64,000 nt of DNA. It comes from Colwellia sp. MB3u-41 (lineage in GTDB: Bacteria; Pseudomonadota; Gammaproteobacteria; Enterobacterales; Alteromonadaceae). Shown piece by piece: positions 8,162 through 17,867 of the stretch. The position numbers and the translations under genes were made by a program. The stretch covers positions 213,694 to 277,693 of the forward strand of contig NZ_JACGUT010000058.1 in assembly GCF_014076845.1 (NCBI RefSeq). The letters run 5' to 3'. The notes under the pieces were generated by a model. The model was not told where the DNA came from and searched no databases. It saw only the letters and a program-made list of their open reading frames with translations. The first letter of the stretch is position 1, and every line of letters starts with the position of its first letter.

Positions 8162-9895
8162 TTAGGATGCCCACACATAAGATGCTTCAACAATTTTACC
8201 CTTTTCTTGAAAGTCTAAACTGTCACAAAGTTGCTCTACAAGTTCAATCCCCCGGCCACTAAGCTGTAGTTTATTTTCTCGCTTCTTTACTCTGTTATCA
8301 TAGTATTTTTTGATATCAAACCCTTGACCACTATCATGTATTTTAATCATGATCCTCCCCCCATTTGGAAAAGGATAATGACTTATTTGTAGATCAATAA
8401 AGCCATGTTCTAAGTTTGTTAAACGCAGTTCTCGTTCTTTATAATATTGAGAAAAACCTTCTGCACTGGCTTTTAATTTAGAGTTTAAACCTAAGACACC
8501 ATGGTCAAGTGCATTAACAAATAATTCAGAGAGTATGCTATATAAACTTTGCCAATGCTCAGCGTGCCCTTCGATTTCATTTATTTGATTCATTGCCATT
8601 GGAATGGGATTTATAGAGGCTAAGCGCTTACCACTCAATGTTAACTGCCAGTGCCACGCGAAATCTGTTGCTAAATAAATATCGTCAAGCTGTTGGGCTG
8701 AAATGTTGCTAATACCTTGGCTGGCAACGAGTACGTGTTCCCAGCCTCCACAAGGGATATCAATCAATGAGATGTCATCTTCTTGTGGCATAGTTTGGCA
8801 AAAATCATTAACGGCTTTGAGTACACATTCACTAACGTTATGAGTTATGATTCCCTGTATTGCCGCCTGCTCAAATCGCTCAAAATCAAACATTTCACCC
8901 TGCTCATTCCTCACTTCAACAATACCGTCACTGATCAAAATAATTCGATCGGTTTCTTCAATACTATAAATAGTTAATTGGCTATCCGGTAAAAGCTTCG
9001 GAAGAACACCTAATGGTGGATGACTTGATGATATTTTATGTTTTATCATTCCTTGTTCAGAAAATAAATAGGCATCAGGTAAACCTGCATTAAAAGCATA
9101 AACTGATGCATCGTGACTAGAAATACTTGCAAAGCCTGCCGCTAAAAATAAATCTGCGGGGAGTAAATCATAGAGTTGATGATTAATTTGATTAATAATT
9201 TCAAATAACAAAAAACCTTTCTTCGTCATTGCCCTGAATGTTTCAGCTAAAGGAATAGCGCCAATAGATGAACGTAAACCGTGCCCAGTAAAATCCCCTA
9301 GCATGACATTAACATCGCCATTAGGAGATAAAGCGGTAAGTTGTATATCCCCACTAAATAATGCCGCGGGTTGTTTAATAATGCCAATTCGGTCAAGCGA
9401 GAAATTTCTTGCTTCAATCACACCAGACATTAATTGCTCAGCAAGTTCAGCGTCTTTTTGTTGCTCTTGTTGCAAAGTTTTAACTTGGGCGTATAAATCA
9501 CTAATACGTTGAATTGATTTTATTTTTGCTTTAAAAACATCAGGTGAAAATGGCCGCACCAAAATACCGTCTCCCCCTGCGTCTATGCACTCAATAAAGG
9601 CTTGATCAGTATCCATGCTCGTAATAAAAATAAGCGGGCAGAGGCTATGATCTTGCGATAAGCCTTTAATCTTCCTTGCTGCTTCATAACCATCCATAAC
9701 AGGCATATTAATGTCCATTAATACTAAATCAGGCTTGTATTTAACATACATTTCAACACCACGAGCACCATCATTAGCTGTAAAAACGCGATAACCTTCT
9801 TCTTTTAATAAAACACTTAATACCTTGCATTGCATTGCAGAGTCATCAACGACTAACGCTAATTTAGTATCACTTTTTTCAGCTAACACTGCCAT
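8162..9895 (-). CDS. Receiver-PP2C phosphatase-anti-sigma kinase fusion (CrsR/HsbR-type)
   Basis: A 577-residue partner-switch regulator. Residues ~12-130: receiver with VVDDSA, LVLMDINMP and FITS, but the conserved Lys-Pro is VRPF, i.e. arginine instead of lysine. Residues ~155-365: SpoIIE/RsbU-type PP2C phosphatase with metal-binding GDFTGHG and SDGIVE. Residues ~430-577: HATPase anti-sigma domain with ELFVNALDHG, IHDSGQGFD and SGRGIELVEQL. Shewanella CrsR and Pseudomonas HsbR have this architecture: they phosphorylate or dephosphorylate a STAS antagonist and release or sequester a sigma or anti-sigma partner. The STAS gene is 5 bp upstream. The target here (for example RpoS) is inferred. 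Confidence 0.93.
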   Translation of the reverse strand: MAVLAEKSDTKLALVVDDSAMQCKVLSVLLKEEGYRVFTANDGARGVEMYVKYKPDLVLMDINMPVMDGYEAARKIKGLSQDHSLCPLIFITSMDTDQAFIECIDAGGDGILVRPFSPDVFKAKIKSIQRISDLYAQVKTLQQEQQKDAELAEQLMSGVIEARNFSLDRIGIIKQPAALFSGDIQLTALSPNGDVNVMLGDFTGHGLRSSIGAIPLAETFRAMTKKGFLLFEIINQINHQLYDLLPADLFLAAGFASISSHDASVYAFNAGLPDAYLFSEQGMIKHKISSSHPPLGVLPKLLPDSQLTIYSIEETDRIILISDGIVEVRNEQGEMFDFERFEQAAIQGIITHNVSECVLKAVNDFCQTMPQEDDISLIDIPCGGWEHVLVASQGISNISAQQLDDIYLATDFAWHWQLTLSGKRLASINPIPMAMNQINEIEGHAEHWQSLYSILSELFVNALDHGVLGLNSKLKASAEGFSQYYKERELRLTNLEHGFIDLQISHYPFPNGGRIMIKIHDSGQGFDIKKYYDNRVKKRENKLQLSGRGIELVEQLCDSLDFQEKGKIVEASYVWAS

Positions 9896-9900
9896 ATACC

Positions 9901-10209
9901 CTAGAGTTCTATTGACAATAAACGGTGGAATTGAGCTATCTCTAAAATCTTATTAACGGCTTCACTGGGTTTACTAATAACTACTTTTCCTGAATAGTTT
10001 TCTGCATGATCTTTAAGTAATAAAATCATGCCTAAAGCTGAGCTGTCCATGTAAGTCGTATTTAATAGATATATTGTGAATACCGTATTTTTTTCTTTAC
10101 AATTTATATAGGCATCGCGAAAATGTTGGTGTAATGAAAAATCAAACCTGCCATCGATACTAATTTCTATATTTTTTTTATCTTCGGATACTTTCTTTTT
10201 AACATTCAT
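9901..10209 (-). CDS. STAS-domain anti-anti-sigma factor (CrsA/HsbA-type)
   Basis: A 102-residue single STAS domain. The motif YMDSSALGMILLLKD contains the serine that partner kinases phosphorylate in SpoIIAA/RsbV/HsbA proteins. It is separated by only 5 bp from the REC-PP2C-kinase fusion gene, which should be its kinase and phosphatase. The N-terminus is Lys-rich (NVKKKVSEDKKN). In Shewanella the homologous pair in a chemotaxis cluster controls RpoS availability; that role is likely but not shown here. Confidence 0.92.
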   Translation of the reverse strand: MNVKKKVSEDKKNIEISIDGRFDFSLHQHFRDAYINCKEKNTVFTIYLLNTTYMDSSALGMILLLKDHAENYSGKVVISKPSEAVNKILEIAQFHRLLSIEL

Positions 10210-10231
10210 ATTTGTTCCTAGTATTTAAAAA

Positions 10232-11419
10232 TCAAAATAACTCAACATCACCTTCATTCATAGATGACTGGGATACACTCCTTCGCTCGTTGTCGTATTG
10301 AGATTGTTCAATGAGCACTTGGCATTGATGCTGTAAGGCTTGTAACTCTTGGTAAGTATTACCTTTACTGATTTCAAATCCTACAATAATTTTATTAAGT
10401 GCTGAAATAGTTCGAGTATTACTTTTTAGTGATGAAAGGGCTTGACGAGTTAAATCTTCAAACTGCAATGAACGTATACCTATAGCGACTGTTTCTGCGA
10501 TTTTAGGTGATAGTCCGGCGAGTTCTTCAATAATAGCATTGGTTTTAATGTTAGATTCACCCATGTGTTCAACCATCATACTCACTCTACTTTTAGCTTC
10601 AAGTGTTGCAGTCATATCTGCTGAAGCCATCACCTGAACCGAATTTTTTAGCTTTTCAATAATAGTTTGCGCAGACGATATTTTTTCACGAATATCATTA
10701 TTAAGCTCTGTAGAATTAAATGACAATGCTCTTACTTCACTTGCTACAACAGCAAAGCCTCGTCCTGCATCCCCTGCTCTCGCTGCTTCTATAGCGGCAT
10801 TAAGGGCCAATAAATTTGTTTGGCTTGCTAAACTTTCAACTTGTCCTAATAAGCTAAAAATACCTTCAAGCTGCTTACTCATGTTCTCAGTAAATGACAT
10901 TGCCTCTGCACTTTGTTCACTCGTGGTGATAATGACCTGCACAAAAGTATCTAACGTCTCACTTGAATCCTGAACAAAAGACTCGACGGTGGTTCCTTCC
11001 TCATCCACAGTTCCCTGACGATTACCAATCGCTGCATTAAGCATGACTTGCTGTTCATCACTTAAACTTTTTAAATATTTAAAGCTATCTGAAATTCCCG
11101 TAGTGGCCTCTTCTATTAAGATAGTTGCTCTATCAACTTCGGTATCAACAATTTCCATTTGTTGGGAGAGTAAATTCGCTATTTTTGTTAAGGTGAGTTT
11201 AATTTCTATGCCATGCGTTTGTTGACTATCATCAAGACAACTATCGCTAGAGGTCATTTCTGAAAGCGTAGAGTAGCGATATAATAAAATTAAAATAATT
11301 GACAGTAATAATGTCAGGGTTATTGATAAATAACTTATCTGAAAAAACATAAGGTCTGTAAGTATTAAGCCAACAATAAGCAGCCCAAATCTTAATAATT
11401 GTATTTGCTTACTTTTCAT
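10232..11419 (-). CDS. Small membrane MCP-like protein without a ligand-binding domain
   Basis: 395 residues. Two adjacent hydrophobic helices (about residues 8-25 and 28-46) leave virtually no periplasmic loop. No HAMP domain is seen. The methyl-accepting hairpin tip is clear at ~190-235: [20 protein letters not shown] and [14 protein letters not shown]. With no sensor module it may act as an array scaffold or sense through the membrane or its partners; this is inference. It ends NEGDVELF, a motif shared with CheD and the 386-residue regulator. Its 5' end overlaps the cheB 3' end by 11 bp, so it is in the same operon. Confidence 0.87.
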   Translation of the reverse strand: MKSKQIQLLRFGLLIVGLILTDLMFFQISYLSITLTLLLSIILILLYRYSTLSEMTSSDSCLDDSQQTHGIEIKLTLTKIANLLSQQMEIVDTEVDRATILIEEATTGISDSFKYLKSLSDEQQVMLNAAIGNRQGTVDEEGTTVESFVQDSSETLDTFVQVIITTSEQSAEAMSFTENMSKQLEGIFSLLGQVESLASQTNLLALNAAIEAARAGDAGRGFAVVASEVRALSFNSTELNNDIREKISSAQTIIEKLKNSVQVMASADMTATLEAKSRVSMMVEHMGESNIKTNAIIEELAGLSPKIAETVAIGIRSLQFEDLTRQALSSLKSNTRTISALNKIIVGFEISKGNTYQELQALQHQCQVLIEQSQYDNERRSVSQSSMNEGDVELF

Positions 11420-12494
11420 ACAACACCTCTTTCATACTGTTTCTATCAAGTGCGGCGTGATCTAATATTGCCTTGGGGATATTTAAGAGTGAACACTCTT
11501 TTACCTGCGCATTTAACGCATGAGCACTTCCTGGCATCCCCCAAATTAAACTACTCGCTTTATCTTGAATTATAGTCATTGCACCAGCATTTTTTAAATT
11601 TAATAACCCTTTTGCTCCATCTTGCCCCATTCCCGTTAATAAAATGGCTTGTACATTGTTAGCTATAGGCACTAACGTATTAAACAAAACGTCAACGGCA
11701 GGTTTATGTCTATTAACATGAGGAGAATCTTCTAGGATACAAAATAATGCCCCACCTTTACTTTCTACTTTAAGGTGCATATTTCCAGGTGAAATATAAA
11801 CATGCCCCTCTTTAATTTTTTGTCCATGCCTTGCTTCTTGAACATTAACAGCACAACAACCATTCATACGTTCAGCATATCTCGCACTGAATGTTTCAGG
11901 GATATGTAAAGTTATAACGATGGGGGGCGAATTGCTGGGCAAAGCCGTTATAATCGCTTTTATTGCTTCAGTACCACCCGTTGAAGCGCCAATTGCCACT
12001 AAATGGTTTGCACGTTGACTACCTTTAAAAGGTACAACGCTAGGATGTGTAGATTTTGACATAGCACTGTTGAGTTGATAAGTCTTGTTATTAACCGTTG
12101 CGGCAAATTTTATTTTTCTTAATAACGTTTCTTTAAAGTTATATTTACTTGTAATAAGTTCTTCAAAACTCGGTTTTGCAATAAAATCAATCGCTCCTAG
12201 TTCTAGAGCTTCTAGTGTTATATCTGCACCTTTGGTGGTTAGTGTTGATAACATTACTACTGGCATGGGATGCAGTCGCATTAAGTTTTTTAAAAAAGTA
12301 AGACCATCCATCTTTGGCATTTCAATATCTAAAGTTAGTACGTCAGGTTTTAACTTCTTAATTTGCTCTCGGGCAATAATAGGATCTTTAGCTTCTCCAA
12401 CAACTTCAATTTCAGGATCATCTTTTAATACCTCATTAATAACCGCACGAATAACGGAAGAATCATCAATAATGAGTACTTTAATTGCTTTCAT
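11409..12494 (-). CDS. cheB: Chemotaxis protein-glutamate methylesterase/glutaminase CheB
   Basis: 361 residues. The N-terminal receiver (~4-120) shows [27 protein letters not shown] and FIAKPS. The C-terminal methylesterase (~165-350) shows the catalytic Ser in AIGASTGGT, His in TLHIPETF and Asp in TGMGQDGA, plus the LIWGMPG segment. It removes methyl groups from receptors and deamidates glutamines when phosphorylated by CheA. cheD and cheR lie upstream and the MCP-like gene overlaps its 3' end. Confidence 0.97.
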   Translation of the reverse strand: MKAIKVLIIDDSSVIRAVINEVLKDDPEIEVVGEAKDPIIAREQIKKLKPDVLTLDIEMPKMDGLTFLKNLMRLHPMPVVMLSTLTTKGADITLEALELGAIDFIAKPSFEELITSKYNFKETLLRKIKFAATVNNKTYQLNSAMSKSTHPSVVPFKGSQRANHLVAIGASTGGTEAIKAIITALPSNSPPIVITLHIPETFSARYAERMNGCCAVNVQEARHGQKIKEGHVYISPGNMHLKVESKGGALFCILEDSPHVNRHKPAVDVLFNTLVPIANNVQAILLTGMGQDGAKGLLNLKNAGAMTIIQDKASSLIWGMPGSAHALNAQVKECSLLNIPKAILDHAALDRNSMKEVLYEK

Positions 12495-12525
12495 TTAACT
12501 AACCTCCAAAACTTCATCGTTATGA

Positions 12526-13191
12526 TCAAAATAACTCTATATCTCCTTCAACCGGTGATTGGTCAATAAGACTACGATAAGCAATCTCTCTACGTACAAT
12601 CGTATCGTTGTGTAAATTATCAATCGTTTTAACAAAAGCTCGGCCACTGATGGGTTCAAATAAAACTTTTCGTGGATAAAAAGAACCTACGTCTGAGCTT
12701 TCTATGGGGATACTTTCATCAGCTAAATATTTTAAAACAAAGCTAATATTTCTCTCCCCAACATCAGACATTTTCTTTAATACTTTACCTCCACCAAACA
12801 CTTTTGCTCGTAAATTTATTTTTAGCCCTCCATTTTTTAAAATCATATTGATAAGATGTTCCATTGCAAAGTTACCATAACGATTAGCATCCGATGCCAT
12901 TCCTCGTTGCCCCCAATCGACTTCATGTGCTTCTTTATCGGTAAGTGGTAGCATAAAATGATTCATTCCACCGATCCCGCTTTTTTCGTCCCATATGCAG
13001 GCTGAAATACAAGAGCCTAAAGTTGTTGCAATAGCGACATTATCTCGGGTTATGTAAAACTCACCAGGAAAAATTTTAGCAATCACTTGTTTTCTTTTTT
13101 TATCCCAGTAATGATTTACATGAACAAATTCTGGTAAACAATGTTGTAAACATTGTTCAACATGGCTGCTGTTCTGTCGATTTAACACCAT
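12526..13191 (-). CDS. cheD: Chemoreceptor glutamine deamidase CheD
   Basis: 221 residues. CheD proteins convert receptor glutamines to glutamates using a Cys-His-Thr active site. The Cys is in TTLGSCISACIWD and the His in GIGGMNHFMLP, both intact, and KVFGGGKVL is the third conserved block. It is longer than stand-alone CheD proteins, with a ~35-residue N-terminal addition and a C-terminal tail ending GDIELF. That tail is nearly identical to the end of the membrane MCP-like protein in the same operon. cheR is 27 bp upstream and cheB 31 bp downstream. Confidence 0.95.
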   Translation of the reverse strand: MVLNRQNSSHVEQCLQHCLPEFVHVNHYWDKKRKQVIAKIFPGEFYITRDNVAIATTLGSCISACIWDEKSGIGGMNHFMLPLTDKEAHEVDWGQRGMASDANRYGNFAMEHLINMILKNGGLKINLRAKVFGGGKVLKKMSDVGERNISFVLKYLADESIPIESSDVGSFYPRKVLFEPISGRAFVKTIDNLHNDTIVRREIAYRSLIDQSPVEGDIELF

Positions 13192-13218
13192 AGTTTTTTA
13201 TTCACTTGTATAGAGCGA

Positions 13219-14064
13219 CTAAAATGCTTTTCTAAAAATGGTACGCCCAACACTTTCAAAATATACTTGGTGTTTACCTAAATTTTCACTGTGTCCTAAA
13301 ATAAGTAAACCACCTGGCGCTAACATTTCATAATAACGGGTAAATAATTCTTGTTGCGTTTTGTTATCAAAATAGATAATAACGTTTCGGCAAAAAATAA
13401 TATCGAATGGGCCTTTCATTGGCCAATGGTGTAATAAATTCAATTTTTTAAAGGTAATAAGTGATTGTAACTGTTTTACTACTTTTACTTTATTTTCATT
13501 AATTCCAATACCTTTATTAAAATACTTTTCTTTAAATTTTCTTGGTACATCTTCAATACGTCGCTCATCATAAGTTCCTTCTATACCCGTTTCTAAAACA
13601 TTACTATCAATGTCTGTCGCAAGTATTTTTACGTCCCATTGACTTAGATGACTTTTCATTGCTTCAAGTAGAGTAATAGCAATACTGTAGGGTTCTTCAC
13701 CCGTAGAGCTTGCTGACGACCAAATACGGAGTCGTTTAGGGCCCGGTGAATTATTTCGCATCAACATTGGTATTTCATATTGAGACATATAGTCAAAATG
13801 ATGTTGTTCTCGAAAAAAACTGGTTAAATTTGTGGTGATAGCATTGATAAAGTAGTCTTTCTCTTGTTCAACATTTACCTTTAACAATTCACAGTAAGCT
13901 GTAAAGGATGAAATTTTACGTTCGCGAATAATACGAGTAAGCCGCCGATAAACCATTTCTTTTTTGCTGGCATTGATCACAATGCCAGCGGTGTCATAAA
14001 CAAATTGACAAAGAAAATTAAAGTTATCATTACTTAATTGAAACGCTCTATCACGTTGCATCAC
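13219..14064 (-). CDS. cheR: Chemotaxis protein methyltransferase CheR
   Basis: 281 residues. It uses S-adenosylmethionine to methylate glutamates on chemoreceptors. The N-terminal helical domain (~1-85) has VYRRLTRIIRER. The SAM-binding part has IWSSASSTGEEPYSIA and FDIIFCRNVIIYFD, and the end APGGLLILGHSEN is typical. The receptor gene just upstream encodes a C-terminal xWxxF-type pentapeptide that CheR can dock on. The gap to that gene is only 12 bp. Confidence 0.97.
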   Translation of the reverse strand: MMQRDRAFQLSNDNFNFLCQFVYDTAGIVINASKKEMVYRRLTRIIRERKISSFTAYCELLKVNVEQEKDYFINAITTNLTSFFREQHHFDYMSQYEIPMLMRNNSPGPKRLRIWSSASSTGEEPYSIAITLLEAMKSHLSQWDVKILATDIDSNVLETGIEGTYDERRIEDVPRKFKEKYFNKGIGINENKVKVVKQLQSLITFKKLNLLHHWPMKGPFDIIFCRNVIIYFDNKTQQELFTRYYEMLAPGGLLILGHSENLGKHQVYFESVGRTIFRKAF

Positions 14065-14076
14065 TTAGAATATACT

Positions 14077-16737
14077 CTAGAACTCTTCCCATTCTTGATC
14101 AGTTGCTGTTTTTGTTCGGGTAGTTCTTGCCCTAGGTGCTAGTCTTGTTGATTGTCTACTCGACGGTTGTCTGCTTGTTGGCCTTCTACTTGCTGGCGGT
14201 GAACGACGCACAGGCGTTTTAATTTCTGGTTCATCATCTTCGCCCGTATTAAAGAAAGCAACTTGTTCAAGAAGCGCTTGAGACTGTTCTTCCATTGACT
14301 TACTAGAAGCGGCGGCTTCTTCCACTAATGCTGCATTTTGTTGAGTCATTTCATCCATCTGGCTAACCGCTGCGCTGACTTCGCCAATACCCGCTGATTG
14401 TTCTTTGCCGGCACTGTCAATATCACTAATCATTTTACTGACTTCTTCTATAGCATTAACAAGCTCAGTAAAGGTTTGTCCTGTTTCATCAACGAGCTTA
14501 GTACCTTGTCCTACGGCTTCTACGCTGTCGTTTATCAAGCCTTTAATTTCTTTAGCTGCGCCTGCTGAACGTTGTGCTAAGTTACGAACCTCTGCAGCAA
14601 CCACTGCAAAACCACGACCTTGCTCGCCCGCTCTCGCAGCTTCTACCGCCGCATTAAGTGCTAATAAATTGGTTTGAAAGGCAATTTCATCAATAACACT
14701 AATAATATCAGCAATTTTTTTGCTCGACTTATTAATATCACTCATTGCGGTGATAGCATTTTTCACAACAGCGCCACCATTACTCGCTTTGTCCATAACA
14801 GAGGCTGACAATTTACTTGCTTCTGACGCATTTTCTGCATTTTGTTGTACGGTACTGGTTAATTCTTCCATCGCTGAGGCGGTTTCTTCAAGGCTAGAAG
14901 CTTGTGATTCTGTTCTATGACTCAGTTCATTATTTCCTTCAGCAAGCTCACGCGCTGAATCAAAAACATGGGTTGATGCGCTACGTATATCCCCAACCAT
15001 ATTACTCAATACATCAATAAACTCATTGATAGATGTGCCAATAATACTAAACTCACCGACTAATTCTGTTTCAATATATTGTGTTAAATCACCTTCAGAG
15101 AGGGTCATCAAGGTTTCTTTAATTTTAGCAATAGCTTGCTTTCGCCCGGTAATGTCTGATGCATACTTAACCACTTTCATGGTATTACCATTTAAATCTA
15201 AAATCGGATTATAAGACGCTTGGATCCAAACTTCTTTCCCCCCTTTACCTATACGCAGATATTCGCCGCTGTCGAATTCACCACGATTAAGCTTTTGCCA
15301 AAATTGCTGGTATTCAATACTTGATTTATGAGCAGCTTCAACAAATAAGCTATGGTGTTGCCCTTGTATTTCACTCAGCCTGTAACCTAACGCTGACAAA
15401 AAATTGTCATTGGCGGTAATAATGGTGCCGTCCATATTAAATTCAATCACCGCTTGTGACTTACTAATGGCAGATATTTGTCCAGAAAAATCGGCATTTA
15501 TTAATTTTTGAGCGGTTACGTCAGTGGCAAATTTTACAACTTTAAAGGGTTTACCGTTTAAATCTAAAATAGGATTATAAGACGCCTGTATCCACACCTC
15601 TTTACCCCCTTTTCCTAAACGCTTATATTCTTTTGATTCATACTCACCACGATTTAAACTTTCCCAAAAAAGTCGATATTCCACACTTGCTTTAAAGTCA
15701 GGTTCGACAAACATGCTGTGGTGCTGACCTTGCACTTCTTCTAAACTATAACCTAACGTTGATAAAAAGTTTTCATTGGCGGTAATAATAGTACCATCCA
15801 TATTAAATTCGATAACGGCTTGTGCTTTATTAATCGCTTCAATTTGTCCTGAAAAACCTGCGTTCTTTAGTTTTTGGGCAGTTATATCCGTTGCAAACTT
15901 AATGACTTTATAGGGTCTACCCTCAGCATTAAGAATAGGATTATAAGACGCTTGTATCCAAACTTCTTTACCACCTTTTCCGAAGCGTTTATATTCTTTA
16001 GATTCAAACTCCCCACGATTTAAATTTTCCCAAAAAGCGCGATATTCTGCGCTTATTTTAAACTCATGATCGACAAACATACTATGGTGCTGACCCTGTA
16101 CTTCTTCTAAACTGTAACCTAAGGTCGATAAAAAGTTTTCATTAGCGGTAATAATTGTACCGTCCATGTTAAATTCAATCAGTGCTTGAACTCTATTAAT
16201 CGCTTCTATCTGAGCCAGCATATCTGAGAATTGCAATTCTTTAGCTTGCTCAACTGAAATTTCGGTATCTTTATCCATGGTCGTATCATTCCCTATCAAT
16301 TTAATTTTATCTTTTGTTGTTATACGATTAAGCACTAACTCAATAATAATGCTCTCTGCTAAACGTTTAATTACTGATATCCAAGCTCTTTTAAGCGTTA
16401 TTTTTAATGCTTTATCGAGTACGCGTGCTAATATTTGCAACAGTACAGTTTCAACATCTTCTCGATAATCTTTTGCTGCACTTGTCCTTATGAGTAGTTG
16501 TCGTTGTGCTTTTTCTTTTGTTGCACTCATTGGTTTTAATAAACTGATTTCACGGTCTACTAAACAGATAAAGTTTTGATTGTCGTTTTCTTTTTCTTTC
16601 TTTGTCTCTTTAAATAACCTGGCTATATCAGGTCTTAATGTAAATAACTGCTGATAAAAAAAAGAGCCTACATTAGGAGAAAGCGTCACTACGTTTGGCC
16701 AACTTTGTTGAACTAAACTGATCTGTTTCGCCGTCAT
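14077..16737 (-). CDS. Soluble chemoreceptor: globin-like domain, three PAS domains, HAMP-like region, MCP signalling domain
   Basis: 886 residues with no convincing membrane helix, so a cytosolic receptor. Residues ~1-140 resemble bacterial globins ([32 protein letters not shown]), but the first histidine of the protein is at residue 217, so no proximal haem ligand is available. Three near-identical PAS units start at about 176, 298 and 420. A HAMP-like segment (~537-590) precedes the methyl-accepting domain with tip [20 protein letters not shown] and [10 protein letters not shown]. An Arg/Ser/Thr-rich linker ends in QEWEEF, a CheR/CheB-tethering pentapeptide type. It is probably the principal receptor for the CheA of this operon. 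Confidence 0.94.
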   Translation of the reverse strand: MTAKQISLVQQSWPNVVTLSPNVGSFFYQQLFTLRPDIARLFKETKKEKENDNQNFICLVDREISLLKPMSATKEKAQRQLLIRTSAAKDYREDVETVLLQILARVLDKALKITLKRAWISVIKRLAESIIIELVLNRITTKDKIKLIGNDTTMDKDTEISVEQAKELQFSDMLAQIEAINRVQALIEFNMDGTIITANENFLSTLGYSLEEVQGQHHSMFVDHEFKISAEYRAFWENLNRGEFESKEYKRFGKGGKEVWIQASYNPILNAEGRPYKVIKFATDITAQKLKNAGFSGQIEAINKAQAVIEFNMDGTIITANENFLSTLGYSLEEVQGQHHSMFVEPDFKASVEYRLFWESLNRGEYESKEYKRLGKGGKEVWIQASYNPILDLNGKPFKVVKFATDVTAQKLINADFSGQISAISKSQAVIEFNMDGTIITANDNFLSALGYRLSEIQGQHHSLFVEAAHKSSIEYQQFWQKLNRGEFDSGEYLRIGKGGKEVWIQASYNPILDLNGNTMKVVKYASDITGRKQAIAKIKETLMTLSEGDLTQYIETELVGEFSIIGTSINEFIDVLSNMVGDIRSASTHVFDSARELAEGNNELSHRTESQASSLEETASAMEELTSTVQQNAENASEASKLSASVMDKASNGGAVVKNAITAMSDINKSSKKIADIISVIDEIAFQTNLLALNAAVEAARAGEQGRGFAVVAAEVRNLAQRSAGAAKEIKGLINDSVEAVGQGTKLVDETGQTFTELVNAIEEVSKMISDIDSAGKEQSAGIGEVSAAVSQMDEMTQQNAALVEEAAASSKSMEEQSQALLEQVAFFNTGEDDEPEIKTPVRRSPPASRRPTSRQPSSRQSTRLAPRARTTRTKTATDQEWEEF
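15115..16212 (-). repeat. Three tandem PAS-encoding repeats of 366 bp
   Basis: Within the soluble receptor gene the encoded unit beginning QIEAINR / QIEAINK / QISAISK recurs with an exact period of 122 residues. Each copy contains [13 protein letters not shown], a GQHHS block and [14 protein letters not shown]. Copies 1 and 2 are the most alike; copy 3 has diverged more (for example [12 protein letters not shown]). Recent internal duplication is the simplest reading. Confidence 0.93.
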
Positions 16738-16803
16738 CGTTATTACTCTCTTAGTTATCTGACTATGGTCTGTGCTAGAAATATTTTAGTTGTCTCTTAA
16801 TAA

Positions 16804-16840
16804 CTTTATTCAATGCTTACCTTTATTTCATTGAATAAAG
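16804..16840 (-). other. Intercistronic inverted repeat between cheW and the receptor gene
   Basis: A perfect 12-bp inverted repeat, CTTTATTCAATG / CATTGAATAAAG, with a 13-base spacer sits in the 113-bp gap between the cheW stop (16851) and the receptor start (16737). No T-run follows on the minus strand. It could be an RNA processing or attenuation element, since the gene spacing around it is otherwise tight. Confidence 0.5.
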
Positions 16841-16850
16841 TCATAAATAA

Positions 16851-17327
16851 TCAGACCTCTTCAGCTTTACTTTCTACGTGATACAACTCGTTTTGATCTA
16901 ATAAACTATGGCTATCTAATAAAATAATAAGCCTCTCCTCAATTGAGGCTAAACCTTGTAAAAAACAGCGGTCAATTTTATTACCAAAGGTAGGAGGCGT
17001 TCGTATAGATTGTTTATCGAATTTATACACTTCTGAGACAGCGTCGACCACAATACCCACCACCATTGTTTTTTGACTATTTTGATTACGCAAAATAATA
17101 GTGACAGTTTGCTCGTTATAGGCGAGTGGCTCTTGCCCGAAACGCTGGCGTAAATCAATTATTGGCACAATAATGCCACGCAAGTTGATCACACCTTTTA
17201 TATAATCTGGCTTATTTGGCAGTTCGGTAACAGAACTCCAAACGCGTATTTCTTGTACACACAAGATGTCGACACCATACTCTTCGCCATTTAAAATAAA
17301 GGTGAGATACTCTTTTTCTTGTTCCAT
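16851..17327 (-). CDS. cheW: Chemotaxis adaptor CheW (second copy)
   Basis: 158 residues forming a single CheW/SH3-like domain that links receptors to CheA. Motifs include YLTFILNGEEYGVDILCVQE, KGVINLRGIIVPIIDLR and VGIVVDAVSEVY. It is about 45% alike by eye to the neighbouring CheW encoded upstream, so the two arose by duplication or serve different array positions. The start follows a GGAAGATAAC leader in a 15-bp gap. Confidence 0.95.
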   Translation of the reverse strand: MEQEKEYLTFILNGEEYGVDILCVQEIRVWSSVTELPNKPDYIKGVINLRGIIVPIIDLRQRFGQEPLAYNEQTVTIILRNQNSQKTMVVGIVVDAVSEVYKFDKQSIRTPPTFGNKIDRCFLQGLASIEERLIILLDSHSLLDQNELYHVESKAEEV

Positions 17328-17342
17328 GTTATCTTCCTTTAT

Positions 17343-17867
17343 TTAAATTAACTGATGTTTTTCAATTTCTTGCAGGGTATTTACATTAAGTAAAGTGACC
17401 ACGTTTTCGCCAACATTGACTAAACCGTCAAGATAATTTTGGGGTACACAACCACCAAAAGCGGGTGCAGGTTTTATTTCATTGACTTCAACATTAAGCA
17501 CATCAGAGACGGCATCAACAACAAAACCTATCGTTCTGGTTTTATTTTCAGTCTCTACGGTTAAAACTATCACCACCGTTGTTTCACAATAATTCGCTTC
17601 ACCAATATTAAATTTCATCCGTAAATCAACAATAGGCACAATAATACCGCGCATGTTGATCACACCTTTTATGTAACCAGGTGAATTAGGGATACGCGTT
17701 GGATTTTCCCAACTACGAATTTCTTCAACACATAAGATATCAACTGCGTACTGCTCATCAGCCAATAAAAAAGTGAGGTATTGTTCACCACTGGTTATAA
17801 AGTCAATACCTTCAAGGGAATACTCCCCTTCTACAGGTACTTCATCTGCTAACATTTGAATATCCAT
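17343..17867 (-). CDS. cheW: Chemotaxis adaptor CheW (first copy)
   Basis: 174 residues. A CheW domain (from ~28) contains YLTFLLADEQYAVDILCVEE, KGVINMRGIIVPIVDLR and IGFVVDAVSDVL. An acidic N-terminal extension of ~25 residues distinguishes it from the second CheW. Its ATG overlaps the cheA stop (TAATG), so translation is probably coupled to CheA, as expected for a stoichiometric array adaptor. Confidence 0.95.
   Translation of the reverse strand: MDIQMLADEVPVEGEYSLEGIDFITSGEQYLTFLLADEQYAVDILCVEEIRSWENPTRIPNSPGYIKGVINMRGIIVPIVDLRMKFNIGEANYCETTVVIVLTVETENKTRTIGFVVDAVSDVLNVEVNEIKPAPAFGGCVPQNYLDGLVNVGENVVTLLNVNTLQEIEKHQLI

Noticed and set aside
8056..8262. 68-codon open frame on the plus strand
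   Set aside because: It is antisense to the decayed REC-GGDEF gene and the end of the partner-switch fusion gene, and has no family resemblance.
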